Positions 42,115-50,756 of a stretch of DNA of 64,000 nt are shown here, piece by piece. Every line of letters begins with the position of its first letter. Position 1 is the first letter of the stretch. The translations under genes were made by a program, and so were the position numbers. The notes beneath the pieces are model-generated. The model was not told the DNA's origin and did no database searches. It worked only from the letters and a program-made list of their open reading frames with translations. The stretch spans positions 806,001 through 870,000 of the forward strand of contig NZ_CP126963.1 of the NCBI RefSeq assembly GCF_002871945.2, given 5' to 3'. This DNA comes from Gleimia hominis. Its GTDB lineage: Bacteria; Actinomycetota; Actinomycetes; Actinomycetales; Actinomycetaceae.

Positions 42115-42508
42115 AGATTCAAGGTATGAAAAGCTGGTTAAAGACCTTTGGACTCCGCTTAATTTGCCCTTTGAAGAGCGAGTACTTCTGAGTACGAGCC
42201 GTCTTAAAATCGCCTTGGCACTCAGGCATGGGGCGGCATGCCGAGAAGATGTAATTTCCCACCTTCGTGTGCACCTTATGGCAGCAGAAATTGATGAGCA
42301 TGACTCTAGAAACGAAAAGCTGGATGACCTTATCGAATGTGAACAGTTTATTTATGAAGATACGCTGCGGAGGCTACGCTCTTGGCCGCCACGAGAGCGG
42401 TACCATTACGATATTTACAGGATGGTTTGTGAAGAACTTTCAGCCTCTATTCCTGTATCATGTGGTCTTCGTTTACGCGCAGCTGCTTTAATGATGCCAT
42501 TGAGGTGA
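42107..42508 (+). CDS. Small helical protein of unknown function
   Basis: A 133-residue protein I do not recognise. It is highly charged and predicted mostly helical (RNEKLDDLIECEQFIYEDTLRRLRSW), with no membrane segment. Its ATG lies inside the 3' end of the chimeric ORF, and a TTG-started MFS gene begins 6 bases after its stop, so the three form a tight operon. Base composition is more AT-rich than the chromosomal flanks. Together with the oxidoreductase-like tail upstream and the exporter downstream it may be the remains of a small metabolite biosynthesis or modification cluster. That link is inferred from position only. Confidence 0.6.
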   Translation: MNEDSRYEKLVKDLWTPLNLPFEERVLLSTSRLKIALALRHGAACREDVISHLRVHLMAAEIDEHDSRNEKLDDLIECEQFIYEDTLRRLRSWPPRERYHYDIYRMVCEELSASIPVSCGLRLRAAALMMPLR

Positions 42509-42514
42509 AGAATC

Positions 42515-43735
42515 TTGAATTCTGAGAACGCCCTGTTTCGTAAGTTATACAGTACGACGCTGATAAACTTGATTGGTGATGCTATTGCGCAACTCGCGCT
42601 TCCGTTAGCTTTTCTTTATGCGACAGGTTCGATCGCATTGGCATCGACTCTTGCTGGCGTCACCTTGATGACTCAGTTATTCCTTTCATTGCCTTTGGCG
42701 GCAGTTGCTGATCGGTTACCTAGGAGGAAAATTGTTTTTGCGGGGTATCTCGTTGAAGGTTTTTGCCTGACGGTGCTGGGGAGCCTGCTATTGGGTGGGG
42801 TTGCGAATATGGCGATCACGGTTGCCTTAGGGGTCGTTCGTGGTGTCGCAAGTCAATTCGGTGTTGCTGCGAGTTCAGGTTATATACCCCAGGTTTTGGG
42901 GCGCGAGGCGATGCTGAAATTTAACTCTCGAGTTGAGACGATAGAGGGAGTTGCTGCGATCGGTGGACCATCGATTTCAGGTGGTTTAGTGGGAATTCTT
43001 GGTGGAGCATACGCCCTGTTTGTGCCCGCAGTATTGTCATTATTCAATGGCGCAATTTATTCGAGGCTTCCAGATAAGCCGACGCCCCGTGAAGGTGAAA
43101 AGGCAAAGAATTTCTCGCTTCTTGTTATTGCCAACGATATTCGGGAAGGTGTCGGGTATGTAGTCAAGAGCCGCACACTTGTTGCGATGATGGCAGTACA
43201 TTTTGCCCTGGGGGCAACAACTGCAGGTTATGCGTTTGGTGTTGTTGTTCATCTCGGGGTCCATATGGGACTCAGTCCATGGCAAGTCGGTTTCACCATG
43301 GCGGCTTCTGGCGTAGGAGGAATTATTGCGTCTATCGTGCTCGAACGCTTTATCCCTTTGAAGGAGTATCGTGCTGTCCTTCTGGTCTCCCTCCTTGGTG
43401 TCGGCGCTATCCTCGGTACGTACTCGACTGTTAATTCTGTATTTTTGGCATCGACAGGTTTATTTTTTCTAGATTTCTGCTGGGTTGGCTTATTTATTTA
43501 TTCGGGTACGCTGAGTCAGTATGTCACGGATGATGCGCACCTCTCGCGCGTAGATTCTATTGGCGACCTGGTCTTTTTAGGCGCCTCATCTATTTCTGCT
43601 CTGCTGGCAGGTCTATTGATTAAGGACGGTCACGTAGCGACATATCTTATTGTTCTAGCTCTGACCGTTATCCCAGCGTTGGTGGCACTAGCGTTTATCA
43701 AGGGTGATGATCAGGCTGCTTCGATAGGCCGCTGA
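42515..43735 (+). CDS. MFS transporter, drug/metabolite efflux type
   Basis: A 406-residue major facilitator with about 12 hydrophobic segments, related to the DitE/Mef-type efflux carriers. Motif A after TM2 is present as AVADRLPRRKIVFAG. The start is a TTG at 42515 set by a good SD (GAGGTG, 7 bases upstream) that overlaps the end of the previous gene. It would export a small molecule using the proton gradient. No antibiotic-resistance specificity can be inferred. It closes the foreign island, and a 600-base gene-free stretch follows. Confidence 0.82.
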   Translation: MNSENALFRKLYSTTLINLIGDAIAQLALPLAFLYATGSIALASTLAGVTLMTQLFLSLPLAAVADRLPRRKIVFAGYLVEGFCLTVLGSLLLGGVANMAITVALGVVRGVASQFGVAASSGYIPQVLGREAMLKFNSRVETIEGVAAIGGPSISGGLVGILGGAYALFVPAVLSLFNGAIYSRLPDKPTPREGEKAKNFSLLVIANDIREGVGYVVKSRTLVAMMAVHFALGATTAGYAFGVVVHLGVHMGLSPWQVGFTMAASGVGGIIASIVLERFIPLKEYRAVLLVSLLGVGAILGTYSTVNSVFLASTGLFFLDFCWVGLFIYSGTLSQYVTDDAHLSRVDSIGDLVFLGASSISALLAGLLIKDGHVATYLIVLALTVIPALVALAFIKGDDQAASIGR

Positions 43736-44343
43736 GGCAACCACGGTGATTTGCTAAGAGATCGCACCCTTGGGCTTATCAATGAGTGACATCCATTGTC
43801 GGAAACAGAGCGGTTGAAATCGAGCATAATCTTCCGTTTCAAAGACCAATCGAAGAGTTTCAGTACTGATTGTCTCGTTTCAGTGTGGGCCTATATCTGT
43901 TTATTCTTCTGCGTGGAAAGTGCACCCCTTTCACGAAAAACTACCCCCGCTACACAAAAGTATCCATAGTAGCGTGAAGGCAACTGTTTAGGGGCTCATT
44001 TGGATATAAATACGTGGGTTTGGAATTACTTTGAGAATCAAGTAATTGCCGGGATTACGTGGTTCCGATGTAGTAATTGTATTTTCGAAGCAGCTACGAC
44101 CGGTTAGGTGAAAGCATGCTTAAGAGGTTTGCGGGCGGTTCCTTGAGCTTGTAGAAGTTACGCGGGGAGCCCGCCCAAAAGTTTGGGTGATTCCGTTGAA
44201 ATGCATATCGTGGGGTCTCACTATTCGACAACCGCAAATATTGTCAGTGTCTTAGTTGAGAATAATGACAATCAGTTATCCAACGCTAGGATATTGACGA
44301 TAGACAAGCACTTTGGAATAACCCAAGCTAATATCGCCGTTAA
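43736..44343. other. Gene-free segment at the right end of the island
   Basis: No supported gene on either strand. The 17-bp direct repeat copy lies at 44173-44189, and a Fur-box-like AATAATGACAATCAGTTATC at 44261-44280 is not followed by a gene. The base composition is AT-richer than the chromosome. Confidence 0.6.
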
Positions 44344-44392
44344 GAGATTCCCGCTTAACTGAGCTGCAACTACTTAGCCAAGCGGGAGTCTT
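44344..44392 (-). terminator. Hairpin downstream of the DUF364/ABC operon
   Basis: GATTCCCGCTT (44346-44356) pairs with AAGCGGGAGTC (44380-44390) with one G-U, and TCTCTTAA follows on the minus strand. It is 14 bases past the last stop of the operon. Confidence 0.6.
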
Positions 44393-44405
44393 CGCGTTCA
44401 CACAA

Positions 44406-45161
44406 CTATCGTGGTTTCACAACATCGTACGTGACACCAGCGTCGAAATGACTCAAACCACCAACGCCGCGCAGTGACTTCTTAAGTTTCTGCGGATCAC
44501 TCACCACGAGTCCGGATAATCCATCCACTCCTTCCTCAAATAAAACGGCCGCCAAAGGAGTAGTAGGCCCCATAATCACTACCCACGCATTTTCAGCAAG
44601 TTGCAGTATACGCGGCGCCGTCCGGTTCGCAAACGTACTCCCAGTAATGAACACGTAATCTTGGTTGCCGAGCACGTATTCACATGCCGGGTCTGGATAA
44701 TCACCTTGCCACGGTTTACGTTCCAACACGGTGAGCTCACCAGCTTGACTCAATCGGTTCTCAACTCCCGGAAAGTGCCCCACTACCGCCACCCGCTTGT
44801 CCACAATGTCCTGAGCGTACACAGCAAACGCATCATGCTCGCGAGCATTCGGATGTGGGGTAAACGACTTCAACGCATCAGGTGTGTTATACCAAGCGTT
44901 TATTGCCGCCATTCCCACCGAAGCTTCGGGCGCATTCCAACTCTTCACAAGTTCCGCAACCGAACGCAGAGGCTTACCAATTAACGAGTCATCGGCCGTT
45001 AACTACGGGCGCGTCCCAAACTCCGTGTTCATCGCCAGCCCAACAGAACCTTCACTCGTATGAACCTGCGTCCATGAACGCCCCACCTGGTAATCCTCAA
45101 CCGTGACACTGTCACCGATCGGTTCCAGCAGGCGATCGTACAGGTACCACGGGTTACTCAT
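44406..45161 (-). pseudogene. DUF4213/DUF364 protein interrupted by an amber stop
   Basis: One frame of 252 codons encodes a full DUF4213 (N-terminal) plus DUF364 (Rossmann-like, suggested heavy-metal chelation) protein, but codon 53 is TAG (45005-45003). Before it: SNPWYLYDRLLEPIGDSVTV and GSVGLAMNTEFGTRP; after it, LTADDSLIGKPLRSVAELVK then SWNAPEASVGMAAINAWYN, which joins smoothly to the family pattern. The downstream 180 residues (from a GTG at 44948) remain open. The ATG at 45161 overlaps the stop of the substrate-binding gene (ATGA). DUF364 proteins commonly accompany Fe/metal ABC transporters, as here. Probably inactivated, or a sequencing error. Confidence 0.85.
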
Positions 45162-46240
45162 GCAGCCTTCTCCTCATGCGAATCTGAATCACCCAACAGG
45201 TCCGCCACTTCCTCATCCGTCAAATCGTGACGATACATGAGTTTGTAGAAATGCTTAACCTCTTTCTCCATGTCGTAATCAAACACGTCCGGGTAAAGCA
45301 TGTTCCCAACCCAGCGGATCCCAATCAGACGGTTCGGCCCTGGGGGGCGGCCCACCCAGTTGTAAGGCGTATCCGGAATCCTGTAGTAATCCCCATTCTG
45401 AATAGCTTTAAGCCCGCTCCAAGTCGGATCACTCGCAACCGACTCATAAATCGAATCGGGCCCAAAGAAAATTGCATCCGGATTCCACGCAAGCACCTGC
45501 TCTAACGAGACCGTGCCGCCACCTTGCTGCTTATTCGCCACCTCCGGTGTGGCCACCACGTCGGCGCCAACCATCTCAAAAATCTGAGCGTGAATCGTAC
45601 CCGCAAGAATCGTGGACAAACCATCTTCGCGTTCACCCACATAAACCTTCTTGTGGTCCTTAATCTTCTTCACCCGATCCTGCGCATCCTGCAGAACCTC
45701 ATCGGAGTATTTACCGAGTTCTTCCCCGCGTTCTTCTTCACCCAACAGCTTACCCATGGTTCGGAACGCAGACGGATTCTCTTTAATATTCCCATCAATT
45801 AGGACAACCGGAATCCCGATCTGCTCCTGCAGCTTATCCAGATCCTTCTTGTAGTCCTCATCCCACTCGCCAACGTCAATCACCACTTGTGGTTTGGCAG
45901 CCATCAACGCCTCGCGGTTAAAGTCACCGGACTTACCGTAGAACTTACCGTACTCGGGCAGATCCCAGTACTTCTTATCCATGCACTCGCGAGCTTCCTT
46001 CGAAGGCTTCTTCGACCAACCCACAATCACTTCGGGTTTCACCGCGTACAACATGATATTTGCAAGCGGGCCGCCACTAGCCACGCGCTCAATATTTCTA
46101 GGTAGTTCCACTTCCCTACCCGTAGAATCCGTGAACGTGTAAGTATCCGACACGGATTCACTAGCTTGCGGTGAACTCGAACTCTCCGAACCACCACCAC
46201 TCGATGCGCAGCCAGTCACCACTAGGGCTAAACCGGCCAT
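45158..46240 (-). CDS. Iron-type ABC transporter substrate-binding lipoprotein with damaged start
   Basis: A periplasmic-binding-type (TroA/FecB fold) lipoprotein for a metal-siderophore or metal chelate. The lipobox is VVTGC, then a Ser-rich linker and FTDSTGREVELPRNIERV, VVIDVGEWD, VYVGEREDGLS and DAIFFGPDSIYESV. The natural start should be the ATG at 46279, which overlaps the ATPase stop as ATGA and has a purine-rich SD, but its fifth codon is TGA (46267-46265). The signal peptide continues in frame after it (KWRQIAALMAGLALVVTGC). The only later start is the ATG at 46240, leaving an 10-residue signal with no positive charge and no SD. The product is therefore probably poorly made or not exported. 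Confidence 0.8.
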   Translation of the reverse strand: MAGLALVVTGCASSGGGSESSSSPQASESVSDTYTFTDSTGREVELPRNIERVASGGPLANIMLYAVKPEVIVGWSKKPSKEARECMDKKYWDLPEYGKFYGKSGDFNREALMAAKPQVVIDVGEWDEDYKKDLDKLQEQIGIPVVLIDGNIKENPSAFRTMGKLLGEEERGEELGKYSDEVLQDAQDRVKKIKDHKKVYVGEREDGLSTILAGTIHAQIFEMVGADVVATPEVANKQQGGGTVSLEQVLAWNPDAIFFGPDSIYESVASDPTWSGLKAIQNGDYYRIPDTPYNWVGRPPGPNRLIGIRWVGNMLYPDVFDYDMEKEVKHFYKLMYRHDLTDEEVADLLGDSDSHEEKAA

Positions 46241-46275
46241 AAGAGCGGCTATCTGCCGCCACTTTCAGTGTAACT

Positions 46276-47082
46276 TCATCTCCTCTTTCCTCTCGTTAAC
46301 TGTGCTGGAATACAAACATTTGTAGTAACGCCCGCGCCTTGCACGGGGATCGCCGCTACCTGCACGTCCACCCCGTACAGATCACTCAAAGTCGCTTCGG
46401 TCAGTACGGCACTAGGGTTACCGGCCTGCACGAAGCTATTACGCCCCAACGCCACAACCTCGTTTGCAACTGTGAAAGCCTGCGTCGGATCATGGGTAAT
46501 AAAAATAATCGTGTACCCAGATTCGCTCAACCGTTGAATCCGCTGCAGAACCAACACTTGATTCCCAAAGTCCGGACTCGCAGTTGGCTCATCCATCATG
46601 ATCAGCTCCGCCTGTTGTGCTAACGCGCGGGCAATCACAACCAGTTGCCGCTCTCCCCCACTGATCTGCGTGTAATCGCGCTTAGCTAAATGCGAAATCC
46701 CCATGTTCGCCAATGCGCGGCGCGCTACCTCAAACTCTTCTTCCCCAGGCGAAGCCAGTTCATTCAAATGTGGGTTCGTACCCATAACCACAAAATCTTC
46801 GACCGTAAATGGAAATGGTGGAATATGACTTTGAGGTACATACGCGACTTTACGTGCAAATTCTTTCGCCGAGTATTGCGACGCATCCTTGCCACTTACT
46901 TCAAAACTCCCCGAAAGAGGTTTCAGCAGGCCCAAGAGGGTTTTGAACAAAGTGGTCTTACCGATCCCGTTTGGCCCAACTATGCAGGTGATTGATCCGC
47001 GTTTAATCCCGAGGGAAATGGGGCCAATAATTGGGTGCCCAGGCTTGTATCCGCACACTAGTTCGCGCGCTTTAATAATCAT
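46276..47082 (-). CDS. FecE-type iron ABC transporter ATP-binding protein
   Basis: A 268-residue ABC ATPase of the vitamin B12/iron-siderophore importer family. Walker A is GPNGIGKTTLFKT, the Q loop YVPQSHIPPFPFTVEDFV, the signature ISGGERQLVVIARALAQ and Walker B ELIMMDEPTA, with the H-loop in IIFITHDP. Its ATG overlaps the permease stop by 4 bases, and its own stop overlaps the original ATG of the binding-protein gene. It is intact, so the operon was inactivated, if at all, in its later genes only. Confidence 0.9.
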   Translation of the reverse strand: MIIKARELVCGYKPGHPIIGPISLGIKRGSITCIVGPNGIGKTTLFKTLLGLLKPLSGSFEVSGKDASQYSAKEFARKVAYVPQSHIPPFPFTVEDFVVMGTNPHLNELASPGEEEFEVARRALANMGISHLAKRDYTQISGGERQLVVIARALAQQAELIMMDEPTASPDFGNQVLVLQRIQRLSESGYTIIFITHDPTQAFTVANEVVALGRNSFVQAGNPSAVLTEATLSDLYGVDVQVAAIPVQGAGVTTNVCIPAQLTRGKRR

Positions 47083-48074
47083 ACAAACCCCTTTTGCGCG
47101 CGGAACAACAGGACGCAGAAAAAGGGTGCGCCCACAATCGCGGTGAGGATACCGAGCGGCACCTCGACGGTGAACAAAAGCCGAGCAACCGTGTCGACAA
47201 GCAGTAAGAATGAAGACCCTAGCAGAATAGTTGCGGGCATGAGCCGCCCGTAGTTAGACCCCACCAGCATGCGCGCCAGGTGTGGCACCACCAAACCGAT
47301 CCACCCAATATTGCCGCTCACTGCAACTGAAAGTGAGGTCAGTAGCGTGGCGCAACCAATGATTAGCCACCGGTACACAGCCACGTTTACCCCCAGCATT
47401 TTCGCTTCCTCATCGCCAAGAGAGAGGAGGTTAATCTTCCACCTCACCAGTTGGAGGACAAGCATTACGGGCACAAATAACCACAGAATTTTTAAGTCAC
47501 TGAGCTGCGTGCCCGCGAGCGAACCCATCAGCCAGAACGTGATGGCCGGTAGTTTTGTTTCGGTATCAGCTACGAATTTCAACAGTGAAACAAAGGCGTT
47601 AAACAGGCTGCCGATGAGCATACCGCACAAGATGAGGGTGATAATTGTGTTAGCGCGGCGCACGAGCAGTCCGTTGAGGGTAGCTACTATTATCACGGCC
47701 AGCAGTCCGAACGTGAATGCGACAACTTGTATGCCCAGGCTGGAGATTCCAACGAAAATTGCGAGCGCAGCACCGAAGGAAGCACCGGACGAAGCGCCCA
47801 ACAAGTCTGGTGAGACCACGGGGTTGCGGAACAAGCCTTGGAACGCCGCGCCTGCGGAAGATAACGCTGCCCCAACAATCATGGCGACGAGCACACGTGG
47901 AAGGCGCACGCGGATCAGTGCAAGCTGACCGGCGTCCATCGGAGCACCGGTTAGATATGCGCTAGTTGCGTCGTATAGGGATCCGAGGCTCACCGGGTAA
48001 CGGCCCACGGATAAAGCGAGCATGAACACGATGACCGGGCTGACCCACACCAATGCAGTCCGGGCGCGGTACAT
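47079..48074 (-). CDS. FecCD-family iron ABC transporter permease
   Basis: A 331-residue permease with about nine to ten membrane segments, of the BtuC/FecCD family that forms the channel for ferric siderophores, haem or cobalamin. Typical blocks are RLPRVLVAMIVGAALSSAGAAFQGLFRNPV (N-terminal) and GNIGWIGLVVPHLARMLVGSN (before the last segments), the second containing the coupling helix to the ATPase. It is the first gene of the operon permease-ATPase-binding protein-DUF364, with 4-base overlaps throughout. A 182-base gap separates it from the TetR gene upstream; a DtxR-like match of 12/19 lies there at 48135-48153. Confidence 0.92.
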   Translation of the reverse strand: MYRARTALVWVSPVIVFMLALSVGRYPVSLGSLYDATSAYLTGAPMDAGQLALIRVRLPRVLVAMIVGAALSSAGAAFQGLFRNPVVSPDLLGASSGASFGAALAIFVGISSLGIQVVAFTFGLLAVIIVATLNGLLVRRANTIITLILCGMLIGSLFNAFVSLLKFVADTETKLPAITFWLMGSLAGTQLSDLKILWLFVPVMLVLQLVRWKINLLSLGDEEAKMLGVNVAVYRWLIIGCATLLTSLSVAVSGNIGWIGLVVPHLARMLVGSNYGRLMPATILLGSSFLLLVDTVARLLFTVEVPLGILTAIVGAPFFCVLLFRAQKGFV

Positions 48075-48256
48075 GATCAGCTCTTCTACCCCTGTATTCG
48101 CTAGTCTCGCTCTGCAATCTAGCGCACGTTGGCTCTAGGTTGCCCTTTCGGAACGTAGATTACCGCGGGCACAGCCATTCTCAGCCGCACCTGCGTCTTG
48201 AGTATTAACTTTAGCAGGATATTGCAAAGGCTTTGAAGGCTCTGTCGATTCGCTCA

Positions 48257-48985
48257 CTACTCCATTTCGGGCCAGTCACTTTCTAGACCGCGGATCACAA
48301 AATCAACTTTTTGATCGTAGCTTCCGCGGTCCAGCCAGTAGCTGCGCATCGCCCAGGTTCCCCCACGTCGCCTGTGCTCACGCTGCTGAGCCGCGTCCAT
48401 CTGCCGATACGGTTGAATTGCTAGATGAGTTGAGATTGCTAGATCACCTAAGAAGTCCAAGGCGAATAATGCCTGCCCGCGACTCACACCACGTTTCGTA
48501 AGGTTAGTTATCAGTTTTTCCATTGGCTCACTGATACTTCTTGGGGCATTCGGGTTGCTTGTAAGCACTTGCGACAGGCCGGGGTATTGTTCCATTGTTC
48601 GCCAACACACCTCAGCGTATTCTTTCAATATTATTGAGGTACTTTGGTTTCTCGGTGTGGAACCCGAACCGATGCGGCCTAAATCCATGTTTTCGGCGAT
48701 CCTATCCAGACAGGCAGTTAAGACCGCGTCGCGCGAGGCAAATAGGCGGTAGAGCGCTGATGGTACTGTCCCAACGGTGCGTGCAAGCTGTGCCATGGTG
48801 AACTCGTGTAGATTCATCTTGAGAGCCGCATTCACAACATCATCTTTAGAAAATGAGGGTTTCGGCCCCGGTCTCGCGGTAACTGCCGCTAGCTGCGACG
48901 AGTTTTGCGACCGTTTTGTTGGTCCGATACCCGGATTCGTGGCTTCACATTTTGGTCTCACACTTTTATTATCGCTTTGTTCCAC
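48257..48985 (-). CDS. TetR/AcrR family regulator
   Basis: A 242-residue TetR-type repressor. The HTH is in FSKDDVVNAALKMNLHEFTMAQLARTVGTVPSALYRLFASRD, about residues 45-88, so about 40 extra residues precede the usual N-terminus. The C-terminal ligand domain has no recognisable specificity. It starts 7 bases after the stop of the IrtB-like transporter, so it is the last gene of the ECF/ABC operon and presumably feeds back on that operon. Its effector might be the imported siderophore or a membrane-active compound. This inference is from location only. Confidence 0.82.
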   Translation of the reverse strand: MEQSDNKSVRPKCEATNPGIGPTKRSQNSSQLAAVTARPGPKPSFSKDDVVNAALKMNLHEFTMAQLARTVGTVPSALYRLFASRDAVLTACLDRIAENMDLGRIGSGSTPRNQSTSIILKEYAEVCWRTMEQYPGLSQVLTSNPNAPRSISEPMEKLITNLTKRGVSRGQALFALDFLGDLAISTHLAIQPYRQMDAAQQREHRRRGGTWAMRSYWLDRGSYDQKVDFVIRGLESDWPEME

Positions 48986-48992
48986 CTCTAGT

Positions 48993-50756
48993 TCACACTA
49001 GGCGCCACCCCGTGGCATCCTCCCGCGCCTTCCAAAACGACTCGTACCGTGGGCAAGTTCGCATCAGTTCACTGTGGGTACCGGCTTTGTCGATACGACC
49101 ATCTGGGGTGAACATGTAGATTCTGTCTGCGGTCTCTATGGTGTGCAGTTTATGGGCAATGGCAACTACCGTAGATGTCTTCCGGAGTTCCTCCACAGCC
49201 TTGACGATATTCGACTCATTCTCTGGATCCAGTGAGCTAGTTGCCTCATCTAAGAGCACAATGGGAGCCTTTTTTAATAGTGCACGTGCTATTGATACGC
49301 GTTGGCGTTCTCCACCTGAGAGGCGTTTACCACCTTCCCCAACTCGGGTTTTCCACCCTTGAGGGAGCCGCCGAACAATCTCCCCCACTCCCGCTAACTC
49401 GCTAACCCGTTGTATCTCTTCCGTGTTCGCACTTGGGTTTCCGATAGCTATATTTGCTTCTAAAGTGTCATCAAACAGGTACACATCTTGGAACACCATG
49501 GAGATCTGCTGCATCAACTGCTCGATAGGTTGGTCCCGAACACTTTCGCCCCCTACCAGCACACGCCCACGATTTACATCATAGAATCTTGCAATTATCA
49601 TGGCCGTGGTAGTTTTCCCACATCCCGAGGGCCCCACCAGGGCAACCATTGACCCGCGTGGCGCCTCAATATTAATATCTCGAAGAACCAAGTTATTCGG
49701 GTTATATCCAAAATCTACGTGTTCGAGTTTAGCCTCTCCGGGCTTAGACAATGGCGCATTCTCTTGAGGTTGTGGCATTGGCTTTGCCGCAAAAACTGCC
49801 TCAATGGCTTTTAACGGCTCCCGGGTGGACTCCATGCTAATAAACCCCTCTGAAGCAGCGGACAAAGTTTCCATAAACCGCAACGCCACAATTATGAAGC
49901 CAATTCCGGCAACACCTGCCATAGTTGTGTGCGTAACCATTAGAGCACTAAAAGAAATCAACGCAATAACCACGAGCTGCGCCGCCACACCCGAAACTGC
50001 GAGTCCGCCCGTTTGTAACCAAAGTGCCCGCACACTTGTCTTCCACCAACTTCGGTTAGCGTTTGCAAGTGGTTGGAAACGGTCAGCCTGCCCAGACGCG
50101 CGAAGCAGTGGTTGACATGTAGCGAACTCAACAATGCGCGCGCTCAACTCTGCTTCGCGAGGTTCCCTACTTTGAAAGCCCATCCGCCCTAAGTACACAC
50201 TTACTTGGGTGAGCGCGACAAATATCAAAATCGCAATAGTCATCGCTAGCCCCATCAACGGGTTCCAAAACCAGGTGGCGACTGTGAGCGTAAAAATAGC
50301 CGCTAGCGCAGTCTGTAGTGGTGCCGCCACATGTGCAACAATTTGCCCCGTTTGCATTAACTCAGACGAAACCGCGCGTGACAGCCGTGCCGCCACCCCA
50401 GGTTTGAACCATCCCAGGGGAACACGGGCAACCTGCTGTCCAATGCGCACGTGCATCAACTCAAAAAAACGTAAAGCAAGTCTATACGCAAACTGAGAAC
50501 GCGAGTACTGCAATGCGAACCCAACCACTGCGAGCACAGCAAGCACTATCACCCACCCACCTGTGCGCAAACCCCACACCGAGTTGTTAGACACGAGCGC
50601 ACTCACGCTAGGAACCAGTAAGAAAAGCCCAATTCCCTCTACTATTCCCAGCAGCACACTAGCTAACGTCGTGTATTGCAACGTCGGTTCATGCCGGATG
50701 GTTCGGCGTATCCCCAGCGGGACCGTAGCATTCGTGAACCGTTCAACGATACTCAC
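48993..50756 (-). CDS. ABC half-transporter (ATP-binding and permease), YbtQ/IrtB-like
   Basis: A 587-residue type IV ABC protein: six membrane segments (about 1-310) then an ATPase with LVGPSGCGKTTTAMIIARFYD, LSGGERQRVSIARALLKKAP and LLDEATSSLDPENES, all canonical. It pairs with the next gene (50753-52540), whose stop it overlaps by 4 bases, to make a heterodimer. Such pairs in YbtPQ (Yersinia) and IrtAB (mycobacteria) import ferric siderophores although they have exporter architecture. Exporter function remains possible. The position in an operon with an ECF importer favours import or processing of the same substrate. Confidence 0.85.
   Translation of the reverse strand: MSIVERFTNATVPLGIRRTIRHEPTLQYTTLASVLLGIVEGIGLFLLVPSVSALVSNNSVWGLRTGGWVIVLAVLAVVGFALQYSRSQFAYRLALRFFELMHVRIGQQVARVPLGWFKPGVAARLSRAVSSELMQTGQIVAHVAAPLQTALAAIFTLTVATWFWNPLMGLAMTIAILIFVALTQVSVYLGRMGFQSREPREAELSARIVEFATCQPLLRASGQADRFQPLANANRSWWKTSVRALWLQTGGLAVSGVAAQLVVIALISFSALMVTHTTMAGVAGIGFIIVALRFMETLSAASEGFISMESTREPLKAIEAVFAAKPMPQPQENAPLSKPGEAKLEHVDFGYNPNNLVLRDINIEAPRGSMVALVGPSGCGKTTTAMIIARFYDVNRGRVLVGGESVRDQPIEQLMQQISMVFQDVYLFDDTLEANIAIGNPSANTEEIQRVSELAGVGEIVRRLPQGWKTRVGEGGKRLSGGERQRVSIARALLKKAPIVLLDEATSSLDPENESNIVKAVEELRKTSTVVAIAHKLHTIETADRIYMFTPDGRIDKAGTHSELMRTCPRYESFWKAREDATGWRLV

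Larger units (their letters stand above)
40254..44189. mobile_element. Decayed foreign island flanked by a 17-bp direct repeat
   Basis: GCCGAAAAGTTTGGGTG (40254-40270) and GCCCAAAAGTTTGGGTG (44173-44189) match at 16 of 17 bases and lie in the non-coding flanks of a segment with phage-lysis remnants (holin, amidase), an exporter and gene fragments, next to a tRNA gene. No integrase or transposase remains. It could be a degraded prophage edge plus a later insertion. The repeat belongs to a small local repeat family, so an attachment-site role is only a suggestion. Confidence 0.4.

Noticed and set aside
39967..44400. Classical tRNA-Ala attachment site with a duplicated tRNA 3' end
   Set aside because: I searched by eye for a second copy of the tRNA 3' end (TTCAAATCCCCTTAGCTCC) downstream and found none; the flanking repeat found is unrelated to the tRNA.
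46265..46267. TGA read as tryptophan or selenocysteine in the binding-protein gene
   Set aside because: TGA ends many intact genes here, no SECIS-like structure is seen, and the adjacent gene has a TAG, so ordinary nonsense mutation is simpler.
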